A stretch of 64,000 nucleotides of DNA from the NCBI GenBank assembly GCA_034190875.2, contig CM067353.1, positions 31,014,559 to 31,078,558 of the forward strand, written 5' to 3'. The stretch comes from Urechis unicinctus (Eukaryota > Annelida > Polychaeta > Xenopneusta > Urechidae). Under the pieces are notes generated by a model that was not told the DNA's origin, did not search any database, and saw only the letters and a list, made by a program, of their open reading frames with translations. Shown here one piece after another: positions 24,392 to 35,547 of this stretch. Numbering within the stretch: position 1 is the first letter of the stretch; the number at the start of each line of letters is the position of its first letter. Position numbers and translations under genes: made by a program.

Positions 24392-27300
24392 CCCAAACTT
24401 TTCATCGCAAACAAAGATGTCCCCAGCTTCAACACGAAATGAGTCAACCATAGCATAAACAGTTGAAAGAACCCGTCCCTTTATGGTTCTGTTTTGTAAT
24501 AAAACATGTTTCCCCTGACTTTAAAATTCTTCATGGTACATTGGCCAAATTTGCCTAGATTTTTAGCCAGTGTAGGAGAAGTCTTGTTATGTTTTATTTC
24601 CACCTTTAAAAATTCATTAGCATTATTTTTTAAAGCAGTATATAATTTATGAAAAGAAAAGCTGTTCAATTTTAAAAATTGACTAATAAAACCCATGAAG
24701 TTGTGAATATTACCATGCCTCATGCATATCAGGAATAAAATATCTCCCCCCAGCTTTTTTCAAAAAGTGAAAGATTTAAAAATTTGCGGTCTTTAGTATC
24801 GTTGACAATCGCAAGTCAAACTAGCGTCGCCCATTGATCCCAGTTTCATTGAAGCGGTATGATGCGTCGCGCATACGTCATAGGGACAGATATCAAAAGG
24901 GGACGCAACAAACATAATTAACGCGTAGGGGCTTGACGTGACGTGAGGGAAAAAGGACGTCACAGTTCCGACGTTACTCGTCAAAAGATCACATGAGGGT
25001 AAAAAATTCTACACGACGACCGATTTCGGGGTTTTTTTTATTTTTGTCTAGATATTTGAGGAGTGAGCGATATCAAGATCGGCGGAAAACAAGTCGAAAT
25101 GACATTCAATGTTTTTGACACCTAGATGTCACCTCGGTGAGAACAGAGAATGGCTCATCGATAGATTTTGTAAACCTTCTTCCATTTTGAACCACGTTTA
25201 CTAGGGAAAATTAAACATGAGTTACAGCATGTTAACATAAATGGCCAAAAACTAGCATATATAGTTGAAAAAATGTTTTAAATTTTGGCTCTGTTTTGTA
25301 ATAACTTGACAAATTTAGTAGCATTTTTAAGGCATTATATAATGATGAACGAAAGGCATTTACTTGAATTGACCCAGTAAAAACCCATTAAAATTGTCAA
25401 TATTTCAATGCATTATGCTATCAAAAATAAAAAATATCTTCAGCTTTTATAAAATAGTTAAGGTTTAAAAACTATGTCCCCTTAGTAACGTTGACACTCG
25501 GAAAGATCATGCTGGGTGGCGCCATTGATCGCAGTGCATTGAAGCGTCTGATGCGCCACGCATACGTCATAGGGACAGGGATCACAGGAGCGCGAACATC
25601 AAAGACGTGACGCTTTGGAACTCAGACGTGAGGGAAGGCAACTGACGTCACAGTCCCATCGTTACTTTTTCTAAAGATCACGTGAAAGAAAATAATCTAA
25701 GATCGACGCGGTTTTGGCTGTTATTAGTCTAGATATCAGAGGATTTAGTAATACCACAGATCGGTGCTTGTGATTTACAGAGCTTTCAAAACAAATCGTG
25801 CACTCATACATATAATCAATGCAGGATATTTGTGTATATAGTTATTCGAAATCTAATATTGTCCATCACCTGGATCTGATCGAAGAACCTTTCTCGGAAG
25901 CAAGATGCTTGATCTGTGAATTCAAACAAACAAGGGCATCATTGATTGAAAACAGAATTGGTCTGACTTATATTTCGTGCTAAAATGATTATGTGATTTA
26001 CAAAAGAACCGAGAAAACAAAAGGAAGACATTTCCCCTGTTATTGATAAATTTATACAAACAGATAATGCAAAAGCATAAAAGATAACTCCCAAAACATG
26101 CTGATAAAAAGTTGTAGATTGCACCATTATTGTTAGCCCCACGAGGTATTGAAAACAGTGGGATACAGGATATAACGAGGTGGTTTATTTACGAGCTTTT
26201 GCTGGCAAGCTTTCATGAAAACACATGAATCAGAGCGTTTGACTGACGCTTGTTACTGATCGCGTTTGGCAATTTCCGGATTTGGGCTTTTGGTACCGAG
26301 CGGTTGTTTCTGTGATTAGCAAACCACTTCTTTACCTGCTCCACAGTTATGTTGCAGCGGGGCATAACCCCACAGGTGTATAGGGGGGTAGGGATGCTCC
26401 TGGGTTCGTCGTACCAGTTGTCAGATTTGTACAGTAGTGAGAAAGGGGTTCAGTGGGGATTGGAGGTTTTGAGAAGGTGAGTATGAGTTGGGTGTTTGAC
26501 CCAAATGGACATCGAGGCGCCGTTTATGGACATCAGCCTGTGGAGAAAATTCCGAGCACAGGGTTTGTCCCGAGTCCTTGATGCCATAGGCATGGCAGTA
26601 CCATTGAGGCTTGAGGGACGTCCTTTGGGAAATGCTTTCTGCTTTCTAGTGCTAAGAATAGCAGGTGTGCCTCAAGGAAATTCAAGGACTTCCACACGAT
26701 GAGAGTCGTGATGAATATGTTTGTTTGGGAGCTGTTTATACCAGCATGCTGCCAAGGCGCCATGGCAGAATCCGCAGGGCTCGGTAGCGAGCGCTTCCAT
26801 GTCGCCAAAACCCGCATGCAGTAGAAGGGTTTGAGTTCTGTCACCTTCTGCCTGTTGTGGGTAATTGCAGCACAAAAAAGGCGGATTTAGTTTGACTGGT
26901 GCGAAGGGAGGGGGCTGATGTTTTTCCATTTTGGGTTATTGTTTTCACCGTGCCCAGGGGTGAAGGGTAAAGTGGGGAAAAGCAAGTTGAGTGCGGTTGC
27001 AACGGGAGACAGATTTGGGCGAGCATACCCAGGTTGTTAGAGTGTTTAATTTTTTGTTTTTAGAAGGAAATGTATGCATAACTGCGGGAAACTATGTATT
27101 TCAATTCAGATTGGTGATCACAGTTGCATTCCGTGTGTTATAATGGTGTCCAGGTTGTCAAACCCATGGCAGCGTGGAGTAAAAGAGTCGAAAGTGAAAT
27201 TTGACGCCTCTTCGTGTAACCTTGGGTTAATGGGAAATGGCTTTGGGTAAATGGGGTGTCCTGGGACATTTCTGGGATGGTTGCCTCATAGTCGTGTTGT

Positions 27301-28034
27301 TGGGTGAAAAGCTGAGCCTCAAGAGAAAAATTAGTTTTCCAAACAACTTTGCTTTTTGACAATCGATCAGTGGACGCAGGATCCTTTCAAGGTGGGGTGG
27401 AGGAAGTCCCTCAAGCTCTGGGAAAATTTTCAGGTCGCCAAATTAGAGTTCCTCCCCGACTCGTATCAAACAAGCCAAAAAACAGCTTCAGTAGCCATGA
27501 CGAATATGACAAGATAGAGCACACTTTGATTTGTTTGGCAAGATAATGTCTAGAAGATTTGTGTTTTAATGATTTGAAAAATTTTTTAAGTTCAGGACTG
27601 AATGATAAAAAAACTTCACTTAGCTAGTTATTGTAAAGTTAGTGTCGTGAATATGCTAGGCCAGCAACGGGGCCCGTTCCTGATTGGTTTAGGGGAAAAG
27701 GTTTTTGAAAGGAATGCAGTTTTCCCTATTGGAATCCGTAATGTGCGTATTCCGGCGCCGGGGCGGCGTTTACTAGCAAAGGGAAAAAAAACGGGTTTTC
27801 GGGACGTTCTCAAACCCCGGGATCCAAGTACACGCAACGTACAACCATACTTTAAAAGGGGGCGGGTAAAAGAAAGGGGGTTTGACTCATAAAAGCAAAG
27901 ACTTCTTTTAAGGAAAATCAAAGAGATGAAAAGGAAAACCCTAAGCTCTTGTTTAATTTGGGAATGACCTTTAGTGATGAAAAAATGGTAAGGGAAATGG
28001 TACAACGTAAGAACTCAGCAATCAGTGCTCAGAC
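24392..28034 (-). repeat. Array unit 4
   Basis: Fourth unit, about 3.64 kb. It contains perfect TGACGTCA (25643-25650). Confidence 0.85.
26230..27498 (-). pseudogene. TALE-class homeobox gene, array copy 4 (frame broken by indels)
   Basis: The minus-strand candidate start ATG 27498 begins MATEAV. The loop codons HPYPP are visible at about 26400-26385. Much of the second exon is scrambled by short indels. The stop TGA is at 26232-26230 in the same context (CGCTCTGATTCATGTG) as copy 3. Confidence 0.55.
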
Positions 28035-31000
28035 AATCTTTTCATCGCCAACTTGATTTTTCACAGCTATCAACACGAAAGAGTCAAACATAGAATTTAA
28101 AAAAGTTGAAAGAATGCATTAGGGTTTTGTTTTGTAATAAACAGTTCTCGACTTAAAATTTCTTCATGGAATTGGCCAATTAAACCTAGAAATTTTAGCC
28201 AGTGTAGGAGAAGTCTTTGTTATGATTTTTACCACCTTTTCAATTCATTAGCATTATTTTAAAGCATTATAAATGATGAATAAACATGTTCAATTATGAA
28301 TTGCAAAGAAACCCATGAAGTTGTGAATCTTACCATGAATTCCTGCATACAGGAATAAAAATCTCCACACTTTTATCAAGAAATGAAAGATTTTTAAAAA
28401 TTTGCGGTCCGTTAGTATCGTTGACAACTCGCCCAAAAATCAAAAATGAGCGTCGCCGATGATCCCAGTGCATTGAAGCGTCTGATGCGCGCGATAAAGT
28501 TTATAGGGGCAGATTCAAAGGAGACGCAAACATCAGAAGTAACGCGTAGGGAAATTAGCCCTGATGAGGGAAAAAGGACGTCACAGTTTTCCCACCCTTA
28601 CTCTTTAAAAAATCACATGAGGGTAACAATTCTACGATCGACACGATTCGGGTTTTTTTTATTTGTGTTTTAGTATAGGGGTTTAGCGGGTATCAAAAAT
28701 GGCGGGAAAAAAAGTCGAAATGGGCTTTCAATGTTTTATTGACACCTAGATTTTCACCTCGGTGAGACCAGAGAATGGCACATCGATAGATCTGTAACCT
28801 GTTTCCATTAACCACGTTACTAGGCAAAATTATAAAGACGTTACAGCTGTTTTAAAATGAAGGCCAAAACATAGCATATATAGGTTTAAAAATTGTTAAT
28901 TAGGCTCTGTTTTGTAATAACTTACCCAAATTTAGTAGCATTTTTTTAAGGATTTTTAAAGGGTGAACGAATGCATTTTCTTGAATTGACTAGTAAAAAC
29001 CAAAAAGTTGTCAATATACAAAGCATTAATGCATATCAAGAATAAAAGATATCTTTAGCTTTTATAAAGTAGTTTAAAGGTTTTAAAAAACTATGTCCGG
29101 GTTGTAACGTTGACAACTCGGAAAGATCATAGCTGGGTGTCGCCGATTTATCGCAGGCATTTGAAGCGTCATGATGCGCCACGCATACGTCATAGGGAAG
29201 GGATCAAGGAGACGCGGGAAAATCAAAGACGTGACGGTAGGAAAAAGACGTGAGGTTTAAAGGGAACTGACGTCACGTCCCATCTTACTTGTCCTTTAAA
29301 AATCACGTGGGAAAGAAATAAACTAAGATGACGCGGTTTCGTCGCTGTTTATTAAGTCTAGATATCAGAGGAGTTTAGTAATACCACAATCGGTGTTGTG
29401 ATTTACAGAGTTTCAACAACGCAAATCGTGCACGGCATACAGATATAATTCCAATCAGGGAAAGGATTGTGTGGTATGATACGTTTATTACTAAAGATAA
29501 TATACATCACCTGGGTCTGAAACAAGAACTTTCTGGAAGCAAGAATTTGATGCTGTGAGATAGCAAAACAAAGCAAATTTTGGCCATCATGAGTTTGAAA
29601 TAAAAAGAATTGGTTTGAAATATTGCGTGCTAAAATGATTAATGTGATTTACAAAGACACGGAGAAAACAAAACGGAATGACATTCCATGTTTTAATGAT
29701 AAATATCTCATAACAGATAATGCCCCAAAAAAATAAAAGCATTTAACTCAAAACATGCTGATAATGTTGTAGTTCGCACCCTATATTGTTAGCACACGGG
29801 GGTTTGACAACAGTGGGATACAGGATATACACGAGGTGATTTATTGACGATGCTTCTTGCTGGCAGCTGCATGAAAACACATGAAACAGAGCGTTGACGC
29901 TTTTTACTGACTACTTTCGTTTGGCAATTTTTCCCGGATGGTCTTTGTGTTACCTGAGCGGTTTCTGTGATTAGCAAACCACTTCTTTACCTGCTCCACA
30001 GTTATGTTGCCAGCGCGGGCGATAACCTCAAAGGTGTCAAGGGGTGGTAGGGATGCCCTTGTTTGCGCCTCGTACCAGTTCGTCATGTTTTTACAGCCTA
30101 GTGAGAAGGAGTTCAGTGGGACTTGGAGGTTTCAGAGACTGGTGATGTATGAGTGGGTTTTTTGACAAGTGGACATCTGAGGCGGGCCCTTCTATGGACA
30201 TCAGCCTGTGGAGACATTCCCGGAACACAGGCGTTTGTCCTGATGTCCTTGGATGCCATAGGCATGCCAGTACCATCTGAGGCTTGAGGTGACGTCCGTA
30301 GGGAAAGCTTTCTGCTTTCTAGTGCAAGACTAGCAGCGTGTGCCTCAAGGCATTCCAAGGACTTCTCCACACGATTGAGCAGCTCGTGATGAATATGGTC
30401 GTGGTAGCTGTTTATACCCGCATCTGCCAAGGCCCATGGCAGAATCCGCAGGGCCGTAGCGAGCGCTCTCCATGTCGCCAGCCTGCATGCATGAAGGTAT
30501 TGAGTTCTGTCACCTTCTTGCTGTTTCTAGATTGCAGCATAAAAGCGATCTGAAGTAGACTGGTGCGCACAGTGAGCGGAGGCTGATTTGTTTTCCCTTT
30601 GTGGTTCTTGTTTCATTCACCGTGCCCAGGAGGGTGAAGGGTACGCTGGGAAAAGTCACAGTTGAGTGCGGATTGCAACTGGGAGACAGATGGACGAGGC
30701 ATACCACAGGTTGTAGAGTGTATTTGTTTGTAGAAGGAGGTATGCATAATCTGCTGAAGCTATATATGCAGATTCAGATTGGTGATCACAATTTGCATTC
30801 CGTGTGTTATAATGGCTGTCCGGTTGTCAAACCACTGGCAGCGGTGGGATAAAAAGCAGTCGAAAGTGAGTAAGACCTCTTCGTGGAACCTTGGCTTAAT
30901 GGAACTGGCTTGGTAGAATGGTGGGTCTGGGACATTTCCTGGGATTGCTTTGCCTCATAGTCGTGTTCTGGGTGACAGCTGAGCCTCAAGAACTTAGTTT

Positions 31001-31654
31001 TTCCAACCAACTTTGCTTCGGATGACATCGATCAGTGGACGCAGTATCCTTTACAGTGTGGGTGAGGAAGTCCTCAAGCTCTGGGAATTCTTCAGGTCGC
31101 CAACTTAGAGTTCCTCCCGACTCGATATCAAACAACCACCAACAGCTTCATAGCCATGACGAAATGACAAAATTTACCATTTTATTCGTTTGGAAAAATT
31201 GCTAGAATTTGATTCTAAAATTTGAAATCGTTAATTCAGAGACTGAATGAAACCTTCATTAGCTAGTTTTTGTACCGCTAGGTCGTGAAAACTGTAGCCA
31301 CAACGGGCCGTTCCTGATTGTTGATAAAAATTGAAGAACGTCCCTTTTTGGGTTATCCGTCAGTGCGATTAGGCCCTGTGCCTCGTTTTCTACAAAAAAG
31401 AAAAAACGTTTTTTTTTCGTAACGTCTAAACCCCTTGATCCAACGTACACGCAAAGTAAACCTCTAAAAATGGACGTGTTAAAAGAAAAGGTGTTTTAAC
31501 TATAAAAGCAAAGACTTTCTTTGAAAGGGAAAAACAAAAAGATGAAAGGAAAACCGATAAACTCTTGTTGAATTTTTTGGGAAGACCTTCAGGGGATGAA
31601 AATTGGTAATGAAAAAGGTATAACGTAAGAACTCAGCAAAACATTTTTCCAAAA
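28035..31654 (-). repeat. Array unit 5
   Basis: Fifth unit, about 3.62 kb. The part 29900-31100 is among the cleaner stretches of the array and gives the best view of the gene. Confidence 0.85.
29887..31157 (-). pseudogene. TALE-class homeobox gene, array copy 5 (best homeodomain)
   Basis: This is the clearest copy. On the minus strand, a frame from 30086 carries the second half of a homeodomain: EVIARAGNITVEQVKK followed by the recognition helix WFANHRNR (29981-29958) and SGNTKT. W, F, N and R stand at the invariant homeodomain positions 48, 49, 51 and 53, with alanine at 50. Upstream in the same exon are ELLNRVEKSLECLEAHAAS and SPVSETSKS (30400-30115), and further upstream LLGTVNETRTT (about 30630). 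A probable splice acceptor lies near 30646. A TATA/initiator promoter precedes candidate ATG 31157. Comparison of copies indicates a protein of roughly 280-300 residues with an acidic N-terminus and a C-terminal TALE homeodomain, a likely nuclear DNA-binding regulator. One-base differences still break the frame. Confidence 0.75.
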
Positions 31655-33426
31655 ATCTTTTCATCGCAAAACTATATGTCACAGCTACAACACGAAATGA
31701 GTCAAAAAAGCAAAAAATTTTTAAAAACGTCATTTATGGTTCTGTTTTTTTAATAAAACATGTTCTTTGACTTAAAATTCTTTCATGGTACATTTGGCCA
31801 ATTTTGCCCAGATTTACCAGTGAGGAGAAAATTTTGTTATATTTTATACCACCTTTACAATTCATTAGCTTAAATTTTTAAAAAATATAAAGATGAAGAA
31901 ATCGTTCAACTTATAATGACTAAAAAAAAACCCCTGAAGTTGTGAATTACCATTCAATGCATACAGGAATAAAATACTCCCCAGCTTTTTCAAAAAGTGA
32001 AAGATTTAAAAATTTCCGGTCCGTTTTTGTACGTTGACAACTCGAAAGATCAAAAATGGCGTCGCCGATTGATCCCCGGCATTTAGCGTCAATGGTCGCG
32101 CATAGTCAAAAGGGCAGATATCAAAGGGGAACGCAAACATCAAAGAAGAACGCGTAGGGGCTTGACTGAGGAGGGGAAAAAGGGCTCACAGTTCCGCGTT
32201 ACTGTCAAAAGATCACTGAGGGTAAAAAATTTTACGATCGACCCATTTCGGGTTTTTTCATTAGTTTCTAGATTTAAGGGGGTTTAGCGATCAAAAATCG
32301 GCGGGAAAAACAAGTCGAAAGAATTTTAATGTTTTATTGACACCCAGATTCCCCGGTTTAAACCCAAAAATGGATCATCGATGATCTGTAAAACCCGTCT
32401 TCATTTTTAACCACTTTTAGGCAAAAAATTAACATGACGTTAAAAAAGTTTAAAAGAAATGGCCAAAACATAGCAATATAGTTAAAAATTTTAATTATGG
32501 TCTGTTTTGTAATAACTTGACAAATTTTAGCATTTTTTTAAGCATTATATAAAAGATGAACGAATCATTTCTTAATTACTAGTAAAAACCTTAAGTTGTC
32601 AATTTACAAAGCATTAAGTACAAGAAAAAAAATATCTTTACTTTTATAAAAAGTTTTAAAGGTTTTTAAAAACATGCCGTTTTGTAACGTTTTACCTCGG
32701 GAAAATATGTGGGTGTCCGATTGAGGCAGTGCAATTTAAGCGTCATGATTCGCCACGCATAGTCAAGGACAGGGATCAGGAGACCGAACATCAAAAGACT
32801 GACGCGTAGGGAAACCGACGGAGGTAAGGCAATGACGCACGCCCATCGTTACTTTTCTAAAGATCAGTGAAAAAACTAAAACTAAGTCGACGCGGTTTTT
32901 GGCGTTTATTAATGTCTAGTACAAGGATTTAGTAATACCACAATCGGGTTGTATTTTCGAGCTTTTAAAAAAGCAAATCGTGCACTGCATCATATATAAT
33001 TCCAAAGAAGGAATTTGTTTATATACGTTTTTTTCAAATGCTAATATTTTACCAAACACCTGATCTGAATCGAAGAACCTTTTTGGAAGCAATGAACTTT
33101 TATCTGTGAGATTAGCAATCAAAGAAATGTGGCCATCAAATTTAGTTTTAAATAAAAAGAAATTTGGTCTGATTTATTGGTGCTAAAAAAATTTGTGATT
33201 TTCAAAAAACCCCAGAAAAAAAAAGGAAAAGACATTTTCCCGGTTTATTTATAATAAACAACCCTAACAGATAATGCAAAAGCATAAAATCAATCAAAAA
33301 ATGCTGATAAATGTTGTAGATTTTGCACCCAAAATTTTTTTTGCCACAGGTATTGGGAAAAAGTGGGTACGGTTTTCAAGGGGATTTATTTACGATGCTT
33401 TTTGCTGGGAAACTCATAAATCAATA

Positions 33427-34744
33427 AACAGAGCGTTACGTTGTTTTCACTTGCGTTTTTCAATTTTCCTGGATGGGTTTTTTGTTACCCGAGGGTTTTG
33501 TGATTACAAACCACTTTTTTTACCTCTCCCCCATTATTGCCACGCGGGCGTAACCCCACGGGGTTAAAAAGGGGGGTGGGATGCTCCTTGTTCGCTCTAC
33601 CAGTTCGTCATTTGTACGCTAGTGAAAGGGGTTTAGTGGGGATTTGGGGGGTTTCAAGATGGGTTTAGTATGATGGGGGTTTTTTTAAAAGTGGAATCTG
33701 GGGGGGCCGTTTTATGGACAACCTGTGGGGACATTCCGGAGCACGGTTTTTTGATTCTTGATGCCATAGGCATGCCTACCATTGAGTTTAGGGGACGTCC
33801 GTAGGGGAAAGCTTTCTGCTTTCTAGTGCTAAAACTAGCAGCGTGTGCCTCAAGGCATTCCAACTTCTCCACACGATTGAGCACTCGTGATATATGGGCG
33901 TGGTAGCGTTTTTATACCAGCATGCTGCCAAGGGGCCATGGGAGAATCTCGCAGGGGTCGGGTTGCGAGCGCTCTCCATGTCGCCAGCCTGCCATGCAGT
34001 AAGGTATTAATTCTGATCTGGACCTTCTTGAGCGGTAAAGTTTCTAGATATAGCAGCGACTAGAAAATCGGGATCTGTGAAGGATAAGGACTGTGGGGTG
34101 GCGCACATTGAGCGGAGGCTGATTTATTTCCATTATGTGGTTCTGGTTTCACCGTGCGCTTCGTAAAAAAATGTGAGAGGGGTGTAAACGCGTGGGGAAA
34201 GAGTTGCACAGTGGTCGACAAGTGGCTCAGATTGCAACTTGTGTGAGAACGATTGTGGGGGGGAGCGAAGGCATACCACAGGTTGTAGAGTGTAATTTGT
34301 TTGTAGAGGAGTGTATGCATAACTGCTGAAGCTATGATATGCAGATTCAGATTGGTGATCACAAGTTGCATTCCGTGTGTTATATGGCTGTCCAGGTTGT
34401 CAAACCCACTGGCAGCGGTGGGTAAAAAGCAGTCGAAAGTGAGTAAGACGCCTCTTCGTGGTAACCTTGGCTTAATGGAACTGGCTTGGTAGAATGGTGG
34501 TGTCCTGGGACATTTCTGGGATGCTTGCCTCATAGTCGTGTTGCTTGGGTGACAGCTGAGCCTCAAGAGAACTTAGTTTTTTCCAAACAACTTTGCTTCA
34601 GGTGACAATCGATCAGTGGACGCAGTATCCTTTACAAGTGTGGGTTGGAGGAAGTCCTCAAGCTCTGGGAATTCTTCAGGTCGCCAACTTAGAGTTCCTC
34701 CCGACTCGATATCAAACAAGCCACCAACAGCTTCAAGTAGCCAT
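33427..34744 (-). pseudogene. TALE-class homeobox gene, array copy 6 (clean first exon)
   Basis: The first-exon region is clean here. A minus-strand frame at 34773-34573 reads LLEAVGGLFDIESGG, TLSWRPEEFPELEDFLQ and ASTDRLSPEAKLFG, an acidic, proline-containing segment with hydrophobic residues spaced like a transactivation domain (inference). In copies 3 and 4 the candidate ATG joins this frame as MATEAVGG. Here, one extra A gives ATGGCTACTTGA, so either this copy has a null start or the start is further upstream. A donor-like CTT|GTAAAG lies at about 34640. The homeodomain end (33640-33455) is heavily corrupted. Confidence 0.6.
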
Positions 34745-34846
34745 GACGAATATGATGCACAAGATATGAGCACACTTTGATTCGTTTGGCAAGATAATGT
34801 CTAGAGATTTGTGATTCTAATGATTTGAAATCTGTTAACGTTCAGA

Positions 34847-34883
34847 GACTGAATGATAATCCTTCACTCTAGCTAGCTTATAT
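34847..34883 (-). promoter_or_regulatory. TATA box and initiator of homeobox gene copy 6
   Basis: On the minus strand, TATAAG (34882-34877) is followed by TCAGTC (34852-34847), an initiator whose A (34850) lies 32 bases from the TATA start. This is the spacing of a focused RNA polymerase II promoter. The implied 5' UTR to the candidate ATG at 34744 is about 105 bases. Confidence 0.55.
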
Positions 34884-34922
34884 GTACCGTCTAGTGTCGT
34901 GAATACTGCTAGACCAGCAACG

Positions 34923-35022
34923 NNNNNNNNNNNNNNNNNNNNNNNNNNNNNNNNNNNNNNNNNNNNNNNNNNNNNNNNNNNNNNNNNNNNNNNNNNNNNN
35001 NNNNNNNNNNNNNNNNNNNNNN
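34923..35022. other. Assembly gap, 100 N
   Basis: Exactly 100 N, closing the array contig. The sequence to the right starts inside copy D of the dispersed element, with no array sequence. Confidence 0.99.
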
Positions 35023-35097
35023 GAACAGATCCAAGTATATTGATTGTGCCCTTGATGCCATGATCTGTTATTTAATCCAAGTTAACACAGTTGTGAT

Positions 35098-35547
35098 CTA
35101 TTCGTTGCTCATCATCAGTCCTGCAATCTCGTTCTCCAGTTCGCGTATTCCAGCTAAAAGCGCCTGTTGAACCGCACGTTCTTCATCGAGCTCCTCCGCA
35201 GCTTGTTTCATTGTGCTGTCTACCAATGCGTCAGCCTTGCGTTTTGCTTCAGTTAGTTCACGACGAGCTTCTCTTTCTGTCCGTTTTACTGAGGCATTAA
35301 GTGCACGCAGCTCGTCGGACGTCTTTGATTTTAGCTGTCTTGCCTTGATATGGGTTTGCCTCTTTACTTCCTGTGCATATTCCAGGCGCTTTGACTGCTC
35401 CGATTCAGTTTGGCTCTGATTGTATGCATTTATAGTAAATGTCGCGATTCGGAGAGCTATAGGAAGGATATCTGCTGCCGAAACCATCATCGAATTCCTG
35501 CGGCAAAAACAAATAGCATCACGAATATGAGTACCTCCCGTGGTCAT
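35098..35547 (-). CDS. Coiled-coil protein of the Polinton-like family, open frame
   Basis: A 149-residue open frame, the only uninterrupted member of this gene family in the window. It begins at ATG 35547; a second ATG after 19 residues (MMVSAADILPIALRI) may be the real start, because similarity with the other copies begins there with a short hydrophobic stretch. From about residue 50 it is highly charged and helical (QSKRLEYAQEVKRQ, KTSDELRALNASVKRTE, KRKADALVDSTMKQAAEELD), ending in ELENEIAGLMMSNE. This pattern predicts a long coiled coil with a possible N-terminal membrane-contacting segment. I recognise no named family. The open frame may mean recent function or chance survival. Confidence 0.6.
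   Translation of the reverse strand: MTTGGTHIRDAICFCRRNSMMVSAADILPIALRIATFTINAYNQSQTESEQSKRLEYAQEVKRQTHIKARQLKSKTSDELRALNASVKRTEREARRELTEAKRKADALVDSTMKQAAEELDEERAVQQALLAGIRELENEIAGLMMSNE

Larger units (their letters stand above)
13159..34922 (-). repeat. Homeobox macrosatellite: nearly six tandem 3.6-3.8 kb units
   Basis: The whole contig between the gaps is a head-to-tail array. The unit start marker (AATCTTTTCATCGCC-like, then TATCAACACGAAATGAGTCA-like) recurs near 13159, 16920, 20710, 24392, 28035 and 31655, giving periods of about 3.76, 3.79, 3.68, 3.64 and 3.62 kb. The last unit stops about 370 bases short at the second gap. Each unit holds one minus-strand homeobox gene (about 1.3 kb from start to stop) with promoter, 3' UTR and polyadenylation signal, and about 1.7 kb of intergenic DNA made of two diverged sub-repeats. 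Differences between units are mostly 1-4 base insertions and deletions, heaviest at about 31200-33700 and lightest at 34280-34922, which looks like unpolished long-read consensus rather than evolutionary decay. Confidence 0.9.
31655..34922 (-). repeat. Array unit 6 (cut by the gap)
   Basis: Last unit, lacking about 370 bases at its high-coordinate end. The first 2.5 kb is the noisiest stretch of the array and the last 640 bases the cleanest. Confidence 0.85.

Noticed and set aside
34060-34566. 168-codon minus-strand frame in unit 6, the longest in that unit
   Set aside because: It crosses the probable intron and joins different frames of the second exon through indels. Comparison of units shows that the coding frame changes within it.
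13159-34922. Array interpreted as rDNA, histone cluster or simple satellite
   Set aside because: No rRNA, 5S or histone-like sequence is visible. Units are 3.7 kb with promoter, exon and homeodomain codons, so a gene-bearing macrosatellite fits better.
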